The translations under genes and the position numbers were made by a program. A model generated the notes under the pieces. That model was not told the DNA's origin, did no database searches, and saw only the letters and a list, made by a program, of their open reading frames with translations. From NCBI GenBank assembly GCA_040882565.1, contig JBBEAZ010000015.1, positions 62,001-126,000 on the forward strand: DNA of 64,000 bases. The letters are read 5' to 3'. Numbering within the stretch: the first letter of the stretch is position 1; each line of letters opens with the position of its first letter. This DNA is from CF-162 sp040882565. Lineage in GTDB: Bacteria; Chloroflexota; Dehalococcoidia; SM23-28-2; RBG-16-64-32. Shown here in pieces: positions 39,231-47,357 of this stretch.

Positions 39231-40568
39231 GTGACCGCGCCCCTCACAGGTACCCGCGTAATCGACTTCACCGAGTACATCGCCGGGCCATATGCCACCA
39301 TGATGCTCGCCGATATGGGTGCAGACGTGGTCAAAGTCGAGCGGCCGGACGGTGACGCCTGGCGTCACACGGCACCAATCGCGCCCTACGAAAGCCGTGT
39401 GTTCCTGGGCGTGAACCGCGGAAAACGCAGCATCTCACTCGACCTCGGGCGGCCTGAGGCGCAGGACATCATCACCCGTCTCGTGAGGGAGGCGGACGTC
39501 GTGGTCGTCAACTATCGTCCCGGCGTGGCCGAGCGGCTGTCCCTCAGCTACGAGACGTTGTCCGTCCTCAATCCCTCGCTCATCTACTGCGAGAACACGG
39601 CATTCGGGACGGAGGGGCCCTACGCCGGCCGGCCCGGCTTCGACATCCTCTCCCAGGCAACGACCGGCATCATCGCGTACGAGAACAAGATCGAGCACGG
39701 CACCCCGACCTTCATCGCGACGCTCGCCGTCGCCGACCTGTCCACGGGAATGTACATGGCATTCGGCATCGTCAACGCTCTGTACGCCCGGCTTCAGACC
39801 GGAAAGGGGCAGAGGATCGATACCAGTCTCTTCGCATCGGGTCTCGCTGTGCAGTACAAGCCGTTGCTCTCCGTCGAAGACGTGGACGCCCCCGTGCGTG
39901 AAGGCTTTCTCGGCGAGCTGGCTGAGCGCCGCAACGACGGCCTCACTTACTCTGAGGCCAACCACCTGCGAAATCAGTACATCCATGGACGCGGCCGCAA
40001 CAACTACTACCGTGTCTACGAATCGCGCGATTCCCTCGTCGCCGTCGCCTGCCTGACCAACCGGCAGCGGCGCGCCCTCCGCGACGTGCTCGCAATCGAC
40101 GACGAGACCGTCGAGGGACTGACGTACGATTGGTTCTCAGAAGAAGTGCGTCGGGCGCATCGCGAGACCACCGAAACACTCGAGCAGCGGTTCCGCGAGA
40201 GAACAACAGGTGAGTGGATCACCGTCCTTGACGCCGTCGATGTGCCGTGCGCGCCGGCCAATTTCCCGGAAGAGATGTTCAATCACCCGCACGTCCTCGC
40301 CAACGACCTGATAGCGCGCTACGAGCACCCGGTGGTCGGACCGTTAAAGATGCCGCGCCACCCGGCCCGCCTGAGCGAGACGCCGGTGGTCGAGCCAGCG
40401 CCGCCGCCAGTCCTCGGTCAGCACAGCCATGAAATCATTCAAGGCCTGGGCTATCCCGAGCCCGAGATTGAACGACTATTTGAAACGGGCGTCCTTTGGA
40501 CGCGCGAGCGCCGCATGGCGATGGACCAAGCGGCTAAGCCAACTAACGCGACGAAGGGAGCATCATGA
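39231..40568 (+). CDS. CaiB/BaiF (class III) CoA-transferase
   Basis: A 445-residue class III CoA-transferase. Typical elements: DFTEYIAGPYATMMLADMGA at the N-terminus, KVERPDGDAWR, NRGKRSISLDL, the active-site region with Asp in AVADLSTGMYMAFG, and CAPANFPEEMFNHPHV. It moves CoA between acyl groups, giving an organic acid its CoA tag. The start is GTG 39231. The stop overlaps the ATG of the alcohol dehydrogenase (ATGA), so the two are coupled. A second transferase lies at 45235; identity between them looks moderate. Confidence 0.93.
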   Translation: MTAPLTGTRVIDFTEYIAGPYATMMLADMGADVVKVERPDGDAWRHTAPIAPYESRVFLGVNRGKRSISLDLGRPEAQDIITRLVREADVVVVNYRPGVAERLSLSYETLSVLNPSLIYCENTAFGTEGPYAGRPGFDILSQATTGIIAYENKIEHGTPTFIATLAVADLSTGMYMAFGIVNALYARLQTGKGQRIDTSLFASGLAVQYKPLLSVEDVDAPVREGFLGELAERRNDGLTYSEANHLRNQYIHGRGRNNYYRVYESRDSLVAVACLTNRQRRALRDVLAIDDETVEGLTYDWFSEEVRRAHRETTETLEQRFRERTTGEWITVLDAVDVPCAPANFPEEMFNHPHVLANDLIARYEHPVVGPLKMPRHPARLSETPVVEPAPPPVLGQHSHEIIQGLGYPEPEIERLFETGVLWTRERRMAMDQAAKPTNATKGAS

Positions 40569-41647
40569 AAGCGGCAGTATTCCACGGCCCGCATCAACCC
40601 CTAACCATCGAGAACGTAGACATCGATAAACCCGGCAGGCGCGAGGTGCTGGTCCGCACCGCCGCGAGCGGTGTTTGCCATTCGGACCTGCATTTCGTCG
40701 AGGGGCTGTGGATCTTTCCGCCTCCCGCCGTCCTCGGCCACGAAGCCGCGGGCATCGTCGAAGAGGTCGGCGAAGATGTCACCGACTTCGCTGCGGGCGA
40801 CCACGTCATCTCTTGCCTGTCCGTGTTCTGCGGACACTGCGAACAGTGCCTGACCGGCCACCCCAACCGCTGCGCCAACCCGGAGACCCGCCGCGCCCCA
40901 AACCAGCCGCCACGCCTCTCGCAGGACGGCAAGCCGATGAACCAGTTCCTCAACGTCTCCAGCTATGCCGAGAAGATGCTCGTCCACGAGAACGCCATCG
41001 TCAAAATTCGCGACGACGTCCCCCTCGAGACCGTTGCGCTCATCGGCTGTGGCGTCCTCACAGGCGTCGGCGCGGCGCTCAGGACCGCGCGCGTGGAGCC
41101 CGGCTCGACGGTCGCTGTCTTCGGCACGGGCGGCGTCGGCCTCGCCGCGATCCAGGGAGCGCTGATTGCCGGCGCCCGACGCATCATCGCCGTCGATGTC
41201 CACGAAGCCAAGCTCGGGTTCGCGCGCGAGATGGGCGCAACCGACTCCGTCGATGCCTCAGGGCGCGATCCCGTTCAGGCGATCCGAGAGATGACCGGCG
41301 GCGGCGTCGACTACTCCTTCGAGGCGGTTGGGCTGAAGAAGACGGCCGAGCAGGCGTTCGAGTGCCTGAACAGCGGCGGTACCGCCACCGTGATCGGCAT
41401 GGTACCGATGACCGAGAAGGTCGAGCTGCCCGCCATGCTCCTGCTCAGCGAACGCAAGATGCAGGGCAGCATCATGGGCTCCAACCGCTTCCGCGTCGAT
41501 ATCCCTCAGTACATCGAGTTCTACATGCAGGGCCGGCTTCACCTGGACGAGATGGTGAGCCGCAAGGTCCCGCTGGAGGATGTCAACGAGGCCTTCCGTG
41601 CAATGAAGGCAGGCGAGGTCGCGCGGCAGGTCATCGTCTTCAACTGA
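40565..41647 (+). CDS. Zinc-dependent alcohol dehydrogenase
   Basis: A 360-residue medium-chain dehydrogenase of the class III-like group. Catalytic zinc ligands are Cys38 (GVCHSDLH) and His59 (VLGHEAAG); the structural zinc site is FCGHCEQCLTGHPNRC. The Rossmann motif is FGTGGVGLAAIQGA with Asp in IAVDVHEAK, favouring NAD. It should oxidise an alcohol to an aldehyde or act on a hydroxymethyl adduct. Coupled by a four-base overlap to the upstream CoA-transferase. Confidence 0.93.
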   Translation: MKAAVFHGPHQPLTIENVDIDKPGRREVLVRTAASGVCHSDLHFVEGLWIFPPPAVLGHEAAGIVEEVGEDVTDFAAGDHVISCLSVFCGHCEQCLTGHPNRCANPETRRAPNQPPRLSQDGKPMNQFLNVSSYAEKMLVHENAIVKIRDDVPLETVALIGCGVLTGVGAALRTARVEPGSTVAVFGTGGVGLAAIQGALIAGARRIIAVDVHEAKLGFAREMGATDSVDASGRDPVQAIREMTGGGVDYSFEAVGLKKTAEQAFECLNSGGTATVIGMVPMTEKVELPAMLLLSERKMQGSIMGSNRFRVDIPQYIEFYMQGRLHLDEMVSRKVPLEDVNEAFRAMKAGEVARQVIVFN

Positions 41648-41660
41648 CGATTAGCGTCTG

Positions 41661-43016
41661 CTAGGCCCGGACGACCGGCTGCGCAAGCTGCATTAGGTCT
41701 CGGACAGACGGCACGCCCTCGATGCCCGCGATCATGCGGTGCAACGCCCGCGCGTTGTCTGGCCCGACGACTGGTTCCGCCAGCGCGAAGAACTTCGCCG
41801 AGAGCTTGTCCCACTGCGCGTCCAAGTCGGTCGACGGTTGACCCGTATCGGCCTCGGCGCTCAACTCGCGGCCGTCCGAGCGAACAACGACCGTCGCGCG
41901 CGTTGCCGCGAGACCCGGCTGCGGCACAAACGCAATGCGGTCTCGGAGGGCGATCAGGTCGGGCTCTCGCATTCGCTGGTCGCTGAACGTGGCGGGGTCG
42001 CTCGTGTCGTCACCGAGCAGCGCCATCGCCGTCGTGGCTCGCAAGCTAAATTTCCCTTCGAGCCCCGTCGTCGGTTCAGGTATGTCGCAGACGCCGACGC
42101 AAGTCATTGAGCCGCGAACTTCGACCGAATCGATGTCTTGCACGCGGAGCCCGTCAGCGCGCAGCCGTGATGCAGCTTCGATGGGCGCGTGCGTCAGGTA
42201 ACAAGAGGCGTGGTACTTGAAAAGCGTTTGCGTGATCAACCACTGCTCGCCGATTCGGGCGAGGCGGCTCGGATCGATTGCTCCGCCGGCGTGGTTCGCC
42301 GCGAATCCCTGCGCCGTCTCGATGATCGCCTGGTTGCCGGTGAAGCCGCCGCGAGCCAGCAGTGCCGCGAGCAGGCCGTTGGATGCGGCGCGCCCTGCAT
42401 GCAGCGGCTTCGCCATCGTGCCGAATCCTGACTTCAACCCGGCCGCCTGGGTCCCGGCAAGACCGATCGCATGGCACCATGCATCGCGGTTGAGCCCCAG
42501 CAAGTGTGACGCCGCGGCCGCAGCCCCAAACGTGCCGAGCGTGCCGGTCGCGTGAAAGCCGGCGGCGTAATGCGGCCCGCCAATCAGCGCGCCCAGCCGG
42601 CACTCAAATTCGATGCCGGCGATCAGGGAGGCGAGGAACGCCTCGCCGTCGCAACCCTCTCGCTCGGCGAGTGCCAGCACTGCAGGCACGACGGGAGCTG
42701 ACGGATGGCCGTTCATCAGCCAGTGGGTGTCGTCGAAGTCCAGCGCGTGGCCCATCGCGCCGTTGACCAATGCTGCAGTGAGGAGCGTCGCCCGTTCAGA
42801 ACGCCCGACCAGGGTACCGTCCCCAGGCTCCCGAAATGCGATCTCCTGGATCAGGATCTGCGAGAGTGGCTCCCGCGAGCCGCCGAGCGCGCAGCCTAAC
42901 CAGTCCAGCACACAGTGCCGGGCCACCATCCGAGCCGCGTCCGGCGCGTCTTCAAGTGTGATGCCGGCCACGCTGTCGACGAGCGCCCGCGTAGCCTGCG
43001 GTTCAATCGTTTCCAT
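41661..43016 (-). CDS. MmgE/PrpD family protein
   Basis: A 451-residue MmgE/PrpD protein. The family includes 2-methylcitrate dehydratase and cis-aconitate decarboxylase. Recognised by GHALDFDDTHWLMNGHPSAP, GFHATGTLGTFGAAAAAS and HAGRAASNGLLAALLA. The reaction is probably dehydration or decarboxylation of a tricarboxylic acid, but the family is broad. ATG 43016 lies 11 bases from a perfect TATAAT (minus strand), so the transcript leader is very short. It is divergent from the MaoC-led operon. Confidence 0.9.
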   Translation of the reverse strand: METIEPQATRALVDSVAGITLEDAPDAARMVARHCVLDWLGCALGGSREPLSQILIQEIAFREPGDGTLVGRSERATLLTAALVNGAMGHALDFDDTHWLMNGHPSAPVVPAVLALAEREGCDGEAFLASLIAGIEFECRLGALIGGPHYAAGFHATGTLGTFGAAAAASHLLGLNRDAWCHAIGLAGTQAAGLKSGFGTMAKPLHAGRAASNGLLAALLARGGFTGNQAIIETAQGFAANHAGGAIDPSRLARIGEQWLITQTLFKYHASCYLTHAPIEAASRLRADGLRVQDIDSVEVRGSMTCVGVCDIPEPTTGLEGKFSLRATTAMALLGDDTSDPATFSDQRMREPDLIALRDRIAFVPQPGLAATRATVVVRSDGRELSAEADTGQPSTDLDAQWDKLSAKFFALAEPVVGPDNARALHRMIAGIEGVPSVRDLMQLAQPVVRA

Positions 43017-43027
43017 CGTTTGCTGCG

Positions 43028-43051
43028 ATTATAGTCGCGATGTTCCATAAT
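43028..43051. promoter_or_regulatory. Face-to-face -10 boxes of the divergent acyl-CoA genes
   Basis: Minus strand TATAAT (43028-43033) lies 11 bases before the MmgE ATG. Plus strand CATAAT (43046-43051) lies 11 bases before the MaoC ATG. Only 46 bp separate the start codons, so the two promoters overlap and may compete. Neither gene has a Shine-Dalgarno; both leaders would be a few nucleotides long. Confidence 0.6.
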
Positions 43052-43062
43052 GTGCGGCACGT

Positions 43063-43566
43063 ATGAGCGACGAGAGTGGCTTCGATCCCCAGACCTTCAC
43101 CACGCTCCGCAAAGGGCGCTCGCTGGAGGAGTTCGTTGTCGGTCGCTGCTTCGAGCACCACCGGGGACGCACCCTCACGGACGCAGACAACACGCTCTTC
43201 ACCACGACCACGCTGGCCTACAACCCGCTCTACTTCAACGCCGAGTACGCCCGCTCCGAAGGACACCCATCCGTCGTGGTGAACCCGATGCTTGTTGCTT
43301 GCACCGTCGTCGGTCTCTCGGTCGAGGATCTGAGCGAGGCTGGCGGCCCGTTCCTTGGTATCGATGAGCTGACCTTCCACCAGCCGGTCTATCCCGGCGA
43401 CACCCTCAACGCCCGCAGCACCGTCGTCTCCGTTCGTAAGTCGCAGTCGCGGCCGGGGTTCGGTATCGTCACCTGGCACACGGAGGGTCGCAACCAGCGC
43501 GACGAACTGGTCATTGATTTCAAGCGCTCGAACCTCGTCGGCAAGAAGCACGGAGACCTCGGTTGA
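43063..43566 (+). CDS. MaoC-like acyl-CoA hydratase
   Basis: A 167-residue hot-dog-fold protein of the MaoC family. The hydratase motif region reads DADNTLFTTTTLAYNPLYFN, followed by VVVNPMLVACTVVGLSVE and the closing GIDELTFHQPVYPGDTL. It is predicted to hydrate an enoyl-CoA, possibly mesaconyl- or itaconyl-type. It heads an operon of five genes with overlapping start and stop codons. Confidence 0.88.
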   Translation: MSDESGFDPQTFTTLRKGRSLEEFVVGRCFEHHRGRTLTDADNTLFTTTTLAYNPLYFNAEYARSEGHPSVVVNPMLVACTVVGLSVEDLSEAGGPFLGIDELTFHQPVYPGDTLNARSTVVSVRKSQSRPGFGIVTWHTEGRNQRDELVIDFKRSNLVGKKHGDLG

Positions 43567-44765
43567 CCGGAGGGTCCATCCATCTGACCGAAGAGCGGCT
43601 CGCTGTCCAGGCCGCCGCGCGCGAATTCGCAATGCAAGAAGTGTTGCCACTCGCGAAGGACCTCGATCACCAGAAGACCGATATTCCGCGGGAGTTCCTC
43701 CGCCGCCTCGGCGCGATGGGCTACTTCGGCATCATGGTCGGCCGTGAACACGGGGGGATGGGCCTCGGGGTTTTCGAGTATGCGCTGATCACCGAGGAGC
43801 TGGCGCGTGGCTGGATGAGCGTCGCCAGCATCATCGCGCGCGGCAATGGCATGGGCACCCAGGTAGGCGATCCGGAGCGCCGAGCGGATCTCCTGCGGCG
43901 CAGTGCCGCCGGGGAATGGATCGGCGCTGCCGCTTTCTCCGAGGCCGGCGCCGGCTCCGACCTCGCGAACGTCCAGTGCCGTGCCGTCCGCGACGGCGAC
44001 GAATACGTGATCAATGGCGAGAAACGCTGGTGCGGCAACGCGCTGGCCGCCGACTTCATCATCCTGCTGGCGCGAACGGGTGACCCCGGCGAAGGCGAAA
44101 GCCGCGGGCGCGGCATGGACAGCTTTCTCATCGAGAAAGAGCGCGATCGTTTCCCGGCCGGACTGACCGGCACCCCGATCGACAAGATCGGCTACTACGG
44201 CATCACCACCTACAACCTGGCGTTCGGCGGGCTGCGTGTGCCAGCTGACGCGCTCCTCGGCGGGCGGGCCTACGACGCAGCGCAAACGCCGCGCGCACCC
44301 GGGCGCGCGTTCAACGCCACGCTCTACGCGCTCAACATCGCCCGCATCCACACCGCCGCTCGCGCAATCGGCCTTGCGCGCGGGGCGCTTGAAGATTCGC
44401 TCGCGTACGCTCAGGAACGCGTGCAGTTCGGCCGACCGATTGGCGAATTCCAGGCCATCCGTTTCAAGCTGGCCGACATGGCGACGCAGATCGAGGCCGC
44501 CCGCGCATTGATGTATGAGGTCGCCGAGCGCTGCGATGCCGGCGAATCGATCGAGAAGGAGGCCGCGATGGCGAAGCTGTTCGCCACCGAGATGGCCGAG
44601 CGCGTGACCAGCGATGCCATCCAGGTCCACGGCGGCAACGGCTACACCACTGAGCGCTCCGTGGAGCGTTACTGGCGCGACGCCCGCCTCACCACGATCT
44701 TCGAGGGCACATCGGAGATCCAGCGCGTGATCATCTCCGACCGGCTGCTGGGACGGAACCGATGA
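43563..44765 (+). CDS. Acyl-CoA dehydrogenase
   Basis: A 400-residue acyl-CoA dehydrogenase. Family features: AAFSEAGAGSDLANVQCRA (FAD and substrate loop), INGEKRWCGNA, the catalytic base Glu in TIFEGTSEIQRVII and the quinone-type ETF-dependent fold. It oxidises a saturated acyl-CoA to an enoyl-CoA. It starts at TTG 43563, overlapping the upstream stop (TTGA), and its stop overlaps the next ATG. Confidence 0.95.
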   Translation: MTGGSIHLTEERLAVQAAAREFAMQEVLPLAKDLDHQKTDIPREFLRRLGAMGYFGIMVGREHGGMGLGVFEYALITEELARGWMSVASIIARGNGMGTQVGDPERRADLLRRSAAGEWIGAAAFSEAGAGSDLANVQCRAVRDGDEYVINGEKRWCGNALAADFIILLARTGDPGEGESRGRGMDSFLIEKERDRFPAGLTGTPIDKIGYYGITTYNLAFGGLRVPADALLGGRAYDAAQTPRAPGRAFNATLYALNIARIHTAARAIGLARGALEDSLAYAQERVQFGRPIGEFQAIRFKLADMATQIEAARALMYEVAERCDAGESIEKEAAMAKLFATEMAERVTSDAIQVHGGNGYTTERSVERYWRDARLTTIFEGTSEIQRVIISDRLLGRNR

Positions 44766-45238
44766 CCGACGATCGCGCGACGCACGGCCGGTATTTCGAA
44801 GACTTCCAGGTCGGCGACCGCTATCGCCACGCCCGCGGCACGACCGTCGGCGAGGTCGAGGGCCAGCTCCTGACCAAGCTGGTGATGAACACTGCGCAGG
44901 CCCACTTCAACGAGCACGCGATGAAGGGCACGCCGTTCGGGCAACGCATCGTCTTCGGCCTCGTGACCGGCTCGATCGTGATCGGCCTCGCCACCCAGGA
45001 CACCGCCGAGAACGCGATTGCTGAGGTCGGCCTCGACAAGATTCGCTTCACGGCACCCGTCCATCACGGCGATACGCTGTACGCTTACACAGAAGTGCTG
45101 AGCAAAGACGACAGCGATCGCGACAACGCGGGCCTCGTGCGCTTCAAGCACTGGGGCGTCAAGGACGACGGTGCCGTTGTATTCGAAAGCGAGCGGACGG
45201 TCCTGGTGAAGCGCCGCGAAGCAGAGACGAAACGATGA
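44762..45238 (+). CDS. MaoC-like acyl-CoA hydratase, second paralogue
   Basis: A 158-residue MaoC hot-dog protein: YFEDFQVGDRYRHARGTTV, the active-site stretch MNTAQAHFNEHAM and the closing IRFTAPVHHGDTLYAYTEVL. The sequence resembles the hydratase next to acyl-CoA dehydrogenase and CitE-type lyase genes in mycobacteria (the Rv2498c-Rv2500c locus), as recalled. It probably hydrates the enoyl-CoA made by the dehydrogenase. Overlaps both neighbours by four bases. Confidence 0.9.
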   Translation: MTDDRATHGRYFEDFQVGDRYRHARGTTVGEVEGQLLTKLVMNTAQAHFNEHAMKGTPFGQRIVFGLVTGSIVIGLATQDTAENAIAEVGLDKIRFTAPVHHGDTLYAYTEVLSKDDSDRDNAGLVRFKHWGVKDDGAVVFESERTVLVKRREAETKR

Positions 45239-46440
45239 GCGAACGAACCGGCCCGTTGCGTGACCTGCGGATCATCGACCTGACGCAGGCGCTGGCCGGC
45301 CCATTTTGCACCATGCTGCTCGCCGACCTCGGCGCCGACGTGATCAAGGTCGAGCCGCCACGCGGCGATCTCACCCGCGGCATGCCTCCCTTTCCGGACG
45401 ACCCCGACGCCTGCGACTACGGCGGATACTTCGCGAGCATCAACCGCAACAAGCGCAGCATCGCCCTGGACTTGCGCAACGAGGAGGACCGCGACATCAT
45501 CTTCCGCCTGGCGGAGACCGCCGCCGCCGTCGTCGAGAACTCGCGCGCGGGTGTGATGGACCGGCTCGGCGTTGGCTATGAGACGCTACGGGAGCGCAAC
45601 CCTCGTCTCGTCTACGCAGCCATCCGCGGATTCGGGGACCCACGCACCGGCGAGAGCCCGTACGTGAACTGGCCCGCGTTCGACATCGTCGCCCAGAGCA
45701 TGGGCGGAATCGTCAGCGCCACGGGCCCGCCGGAATCAACGGGCTACCCGGCAGGCGCCAGCGTCGGCGATCTGTTTCCCGGGACGCTCGCCGCATTGGG
45801 CATCGTCTCGGCGATCCATGCCGCGCGCCGCTCAGGCGAGGGCCAGTTCATGGACGTCGCCATGTACGACGCGATCCTCCTCCTCTGCGAGCAACTCGTC
45901 TACAACCATTCATACACCGGTCGCGTTGCTCCGCCGAAGGGTCGCGGACACCAATCGCTCTGCCCCTTCGACGTCTACGACACAAGCGACGGCGCCGTCT
46001 CCGTCGCCGCGCCCACGCCGCACCACTGGGCCTTGCTCTGCGGCATCATCGGCCGCGTCGACCTGATCGACGATCCGCGCACGTTCGAGAACGTCGCGCG
46101 AGTCGAGAACAGCGATCTCGTCACCGAAGCGATCTCCGCCTGGACAAAGCAGCGCACGAAGGCCGAAGTCGTCGCCGAGCTTGCCGGCCGTGTGCCCGTC
46201 GGCCCGGTCAACACCATCGCCGATGTCTTCGCCGATCCCCACGTGCAAGCCCGCCGCATGCTTGACTACATTACTCCACCGGGCAACCAGCGCCCGGTCC
46301 AGATCGCGGCGCAGGCGATCAAGCTCACGGCCACGCCCGCGAACCTATATCGGATGCCGCCCGCGTTGGACGAGCATCGCGCGGAGATCCTCGCGGAACT
46401 CGAGCTGCAGCAGGCCACAGCCTCACGGAGCGACTCGTAA
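45235..46440 (+). CDS. CaiB/BaiF (class III) CoA-transferase, second copy
   Basis: A 401-residue class III CoA-transferase: DLTQALAGPFCTMLLADLGA, KVEPPRGDLTRG, NRNKRSIALDLRN, the Asp-containing ASVGDLFPGTLAALG region and VPVGPVNTIADVFADPHVQ. It resembles transferases that activate dicarboxylic acids such as mesaconate or itaconate. It is coupled to the upstream hydratase by overlap and to the CitE-like lyase by the shared TAATG. Confidence 0.93.
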   Translation: MSERTGPLRDLRIIDLTQALAGPFCTMLLADLGADVIKVEPPRGDLTRGMPPFPDDPDACDYGGYFASINRNKRSIALDLRNEEDRDIIFRLAETAAAVVENSRAGVMDRLGVGYETLRERNPRLVYAAIRGFGDPRTGESPYVNWPAFDIVAQSMGGIVSATGPPESTGYPAGASVGDLFPGTLAALGIVSAIHAARRSGEGQFMDVAMYDAILLLCEQLVYNHSYTGRVAPPKGRGHQSLCPFDVYDTSDGAVSVAAPTPHHWALLCGIIGRVDLIDDPRTFENVARVENSDLVTEAISAWTKQRTKAEVVAELAGRVPVGPVNTIADVFADPHVQARRMLDYITPPGNQRPVQIAAQAIKLTATPANLYRMPPALDEHRAEILAELELQQATASRSDS

Positions 46441-47348
46441 TGACCGTGCGGCTACGGCGGTCCGAACTGGCCACTCCCGGCTCGCAAGAGCGGATGATCG
46501 CGAAGGCCGCGGAGAGCGAGGCAGACCTCGTGTTCCTTGACCTCGAAGACGCTGTCGCCCTGGCTGAGAAGGAACGCGCCCGCGCCCAGGTCATCAACGC
46601 GCTCAAGACCCTGAATTGGGGCAACAAGACGCTCGCCGTTCGCATCAACTCGGTCGACACTGTCTGGGCGCACGACGACATCATCGAGGTCGTCACCAGC
46701 GCCGGCGCGCACCTCGACGTCATCATCATCCCGAAGGTGAAAGCGCCGCGGGACGTCTGGTTTGTCGAGACTCTCCTCACCCAGCTGGAAGCAAAGCTAG
46801 GCCTCGACCGCCGGATCGGACTCGAGGCCCTGATCGAAGAGGCTGAGGCGCTGGCCGGTGTCGAAGCCATCGCTGCCTCATCACCACGTCTCGAAGCGTT
46901 GATCCTCGGTGTCGGTGATCTTTCCGCGAGCCTGGGAATCCGCATGGGCCACGTCGACGATCCTTCGCTCCGCTACCCCGGCGACATCTGGCACTACTCC
47001 CGTAGCCGGATGATCGCTGCCGCGCGGGCGAACGGACTGGACGCAATCGACGGCCCGTACCCCAACTACCGCGACGGCGACGGCTACCGGCGCGAAGCGA
47101 CCTGGGGCAGCACCCTCGGCTGCGCTGGCAAGTGGTGCATCCACCCCGACCAGATCGCGATCGCCAACGAAGTGTTTTCGCCGACTCAGAAGGAAATCGA
47201 TCTCGCGCTCCGCATGTGCGAGGCCTACGAATCGGCGCAGCGCGGAGGCGAAGGCGCGGCTGGCGCCTCAGGAGTGCTCGTTGACGCCGCTTCCCTGCGG
47301 ATCTTCCAGGGAGTCCTCGAACGCGCTCGTCTCACCGGCAAAGCATAA
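46440..47348 (+). CDS. HpcH/HpaI (CitE-like) CoA-ester lyase
   Basis: A 302-residue TIM-barrel lyase of the CitE/malyl-CoA lyase group. Motifs: FLDLEDAVA, VRINSVDTVWAHDD, LEALIEEAEAL with the metal-binding Glu, GVGDLSASLGI with Asp, and GKWCIHPDQIAIAN. It should cleave a hydroxyacyl-CoA (malyl-, citramalyl- or methylmalyl-type) into acetyl- or propionyl-CoA and an oxo acid. It is the last gene of the operon, and its place after dehydrogenase, hydratase and transferase gives an oxidise-hydrate-cleave order. Confidence 0.93.
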   Translation: MTVRLRRSELATPGSQERMIAKAAESEADLVFLDLEDAVALAEKERARAQVINALKTLNWGNKTLAVRINSVDTVWAHDDIIEVVTSAGAHLDVIIIPKVKAPRDVWFVETLLTQLEAKLGLDRRIGLEALIEEAEALAGVEAIAASSPRLEALILGVGDLSASLGIRMGHVDDPSLRYPGDIWHYSRSRMIAAARANGLDAIDGPYPNYRDGDGYRREATWGSTLGCAGKWCIHPDQIAIANEVFSPTQKEIDLALRMCEAYESAQRGGEGAAGASGVLVDAASLRIFQGVLERARLTGKA

Positions 47349-47357
47349 GAGCGACGC

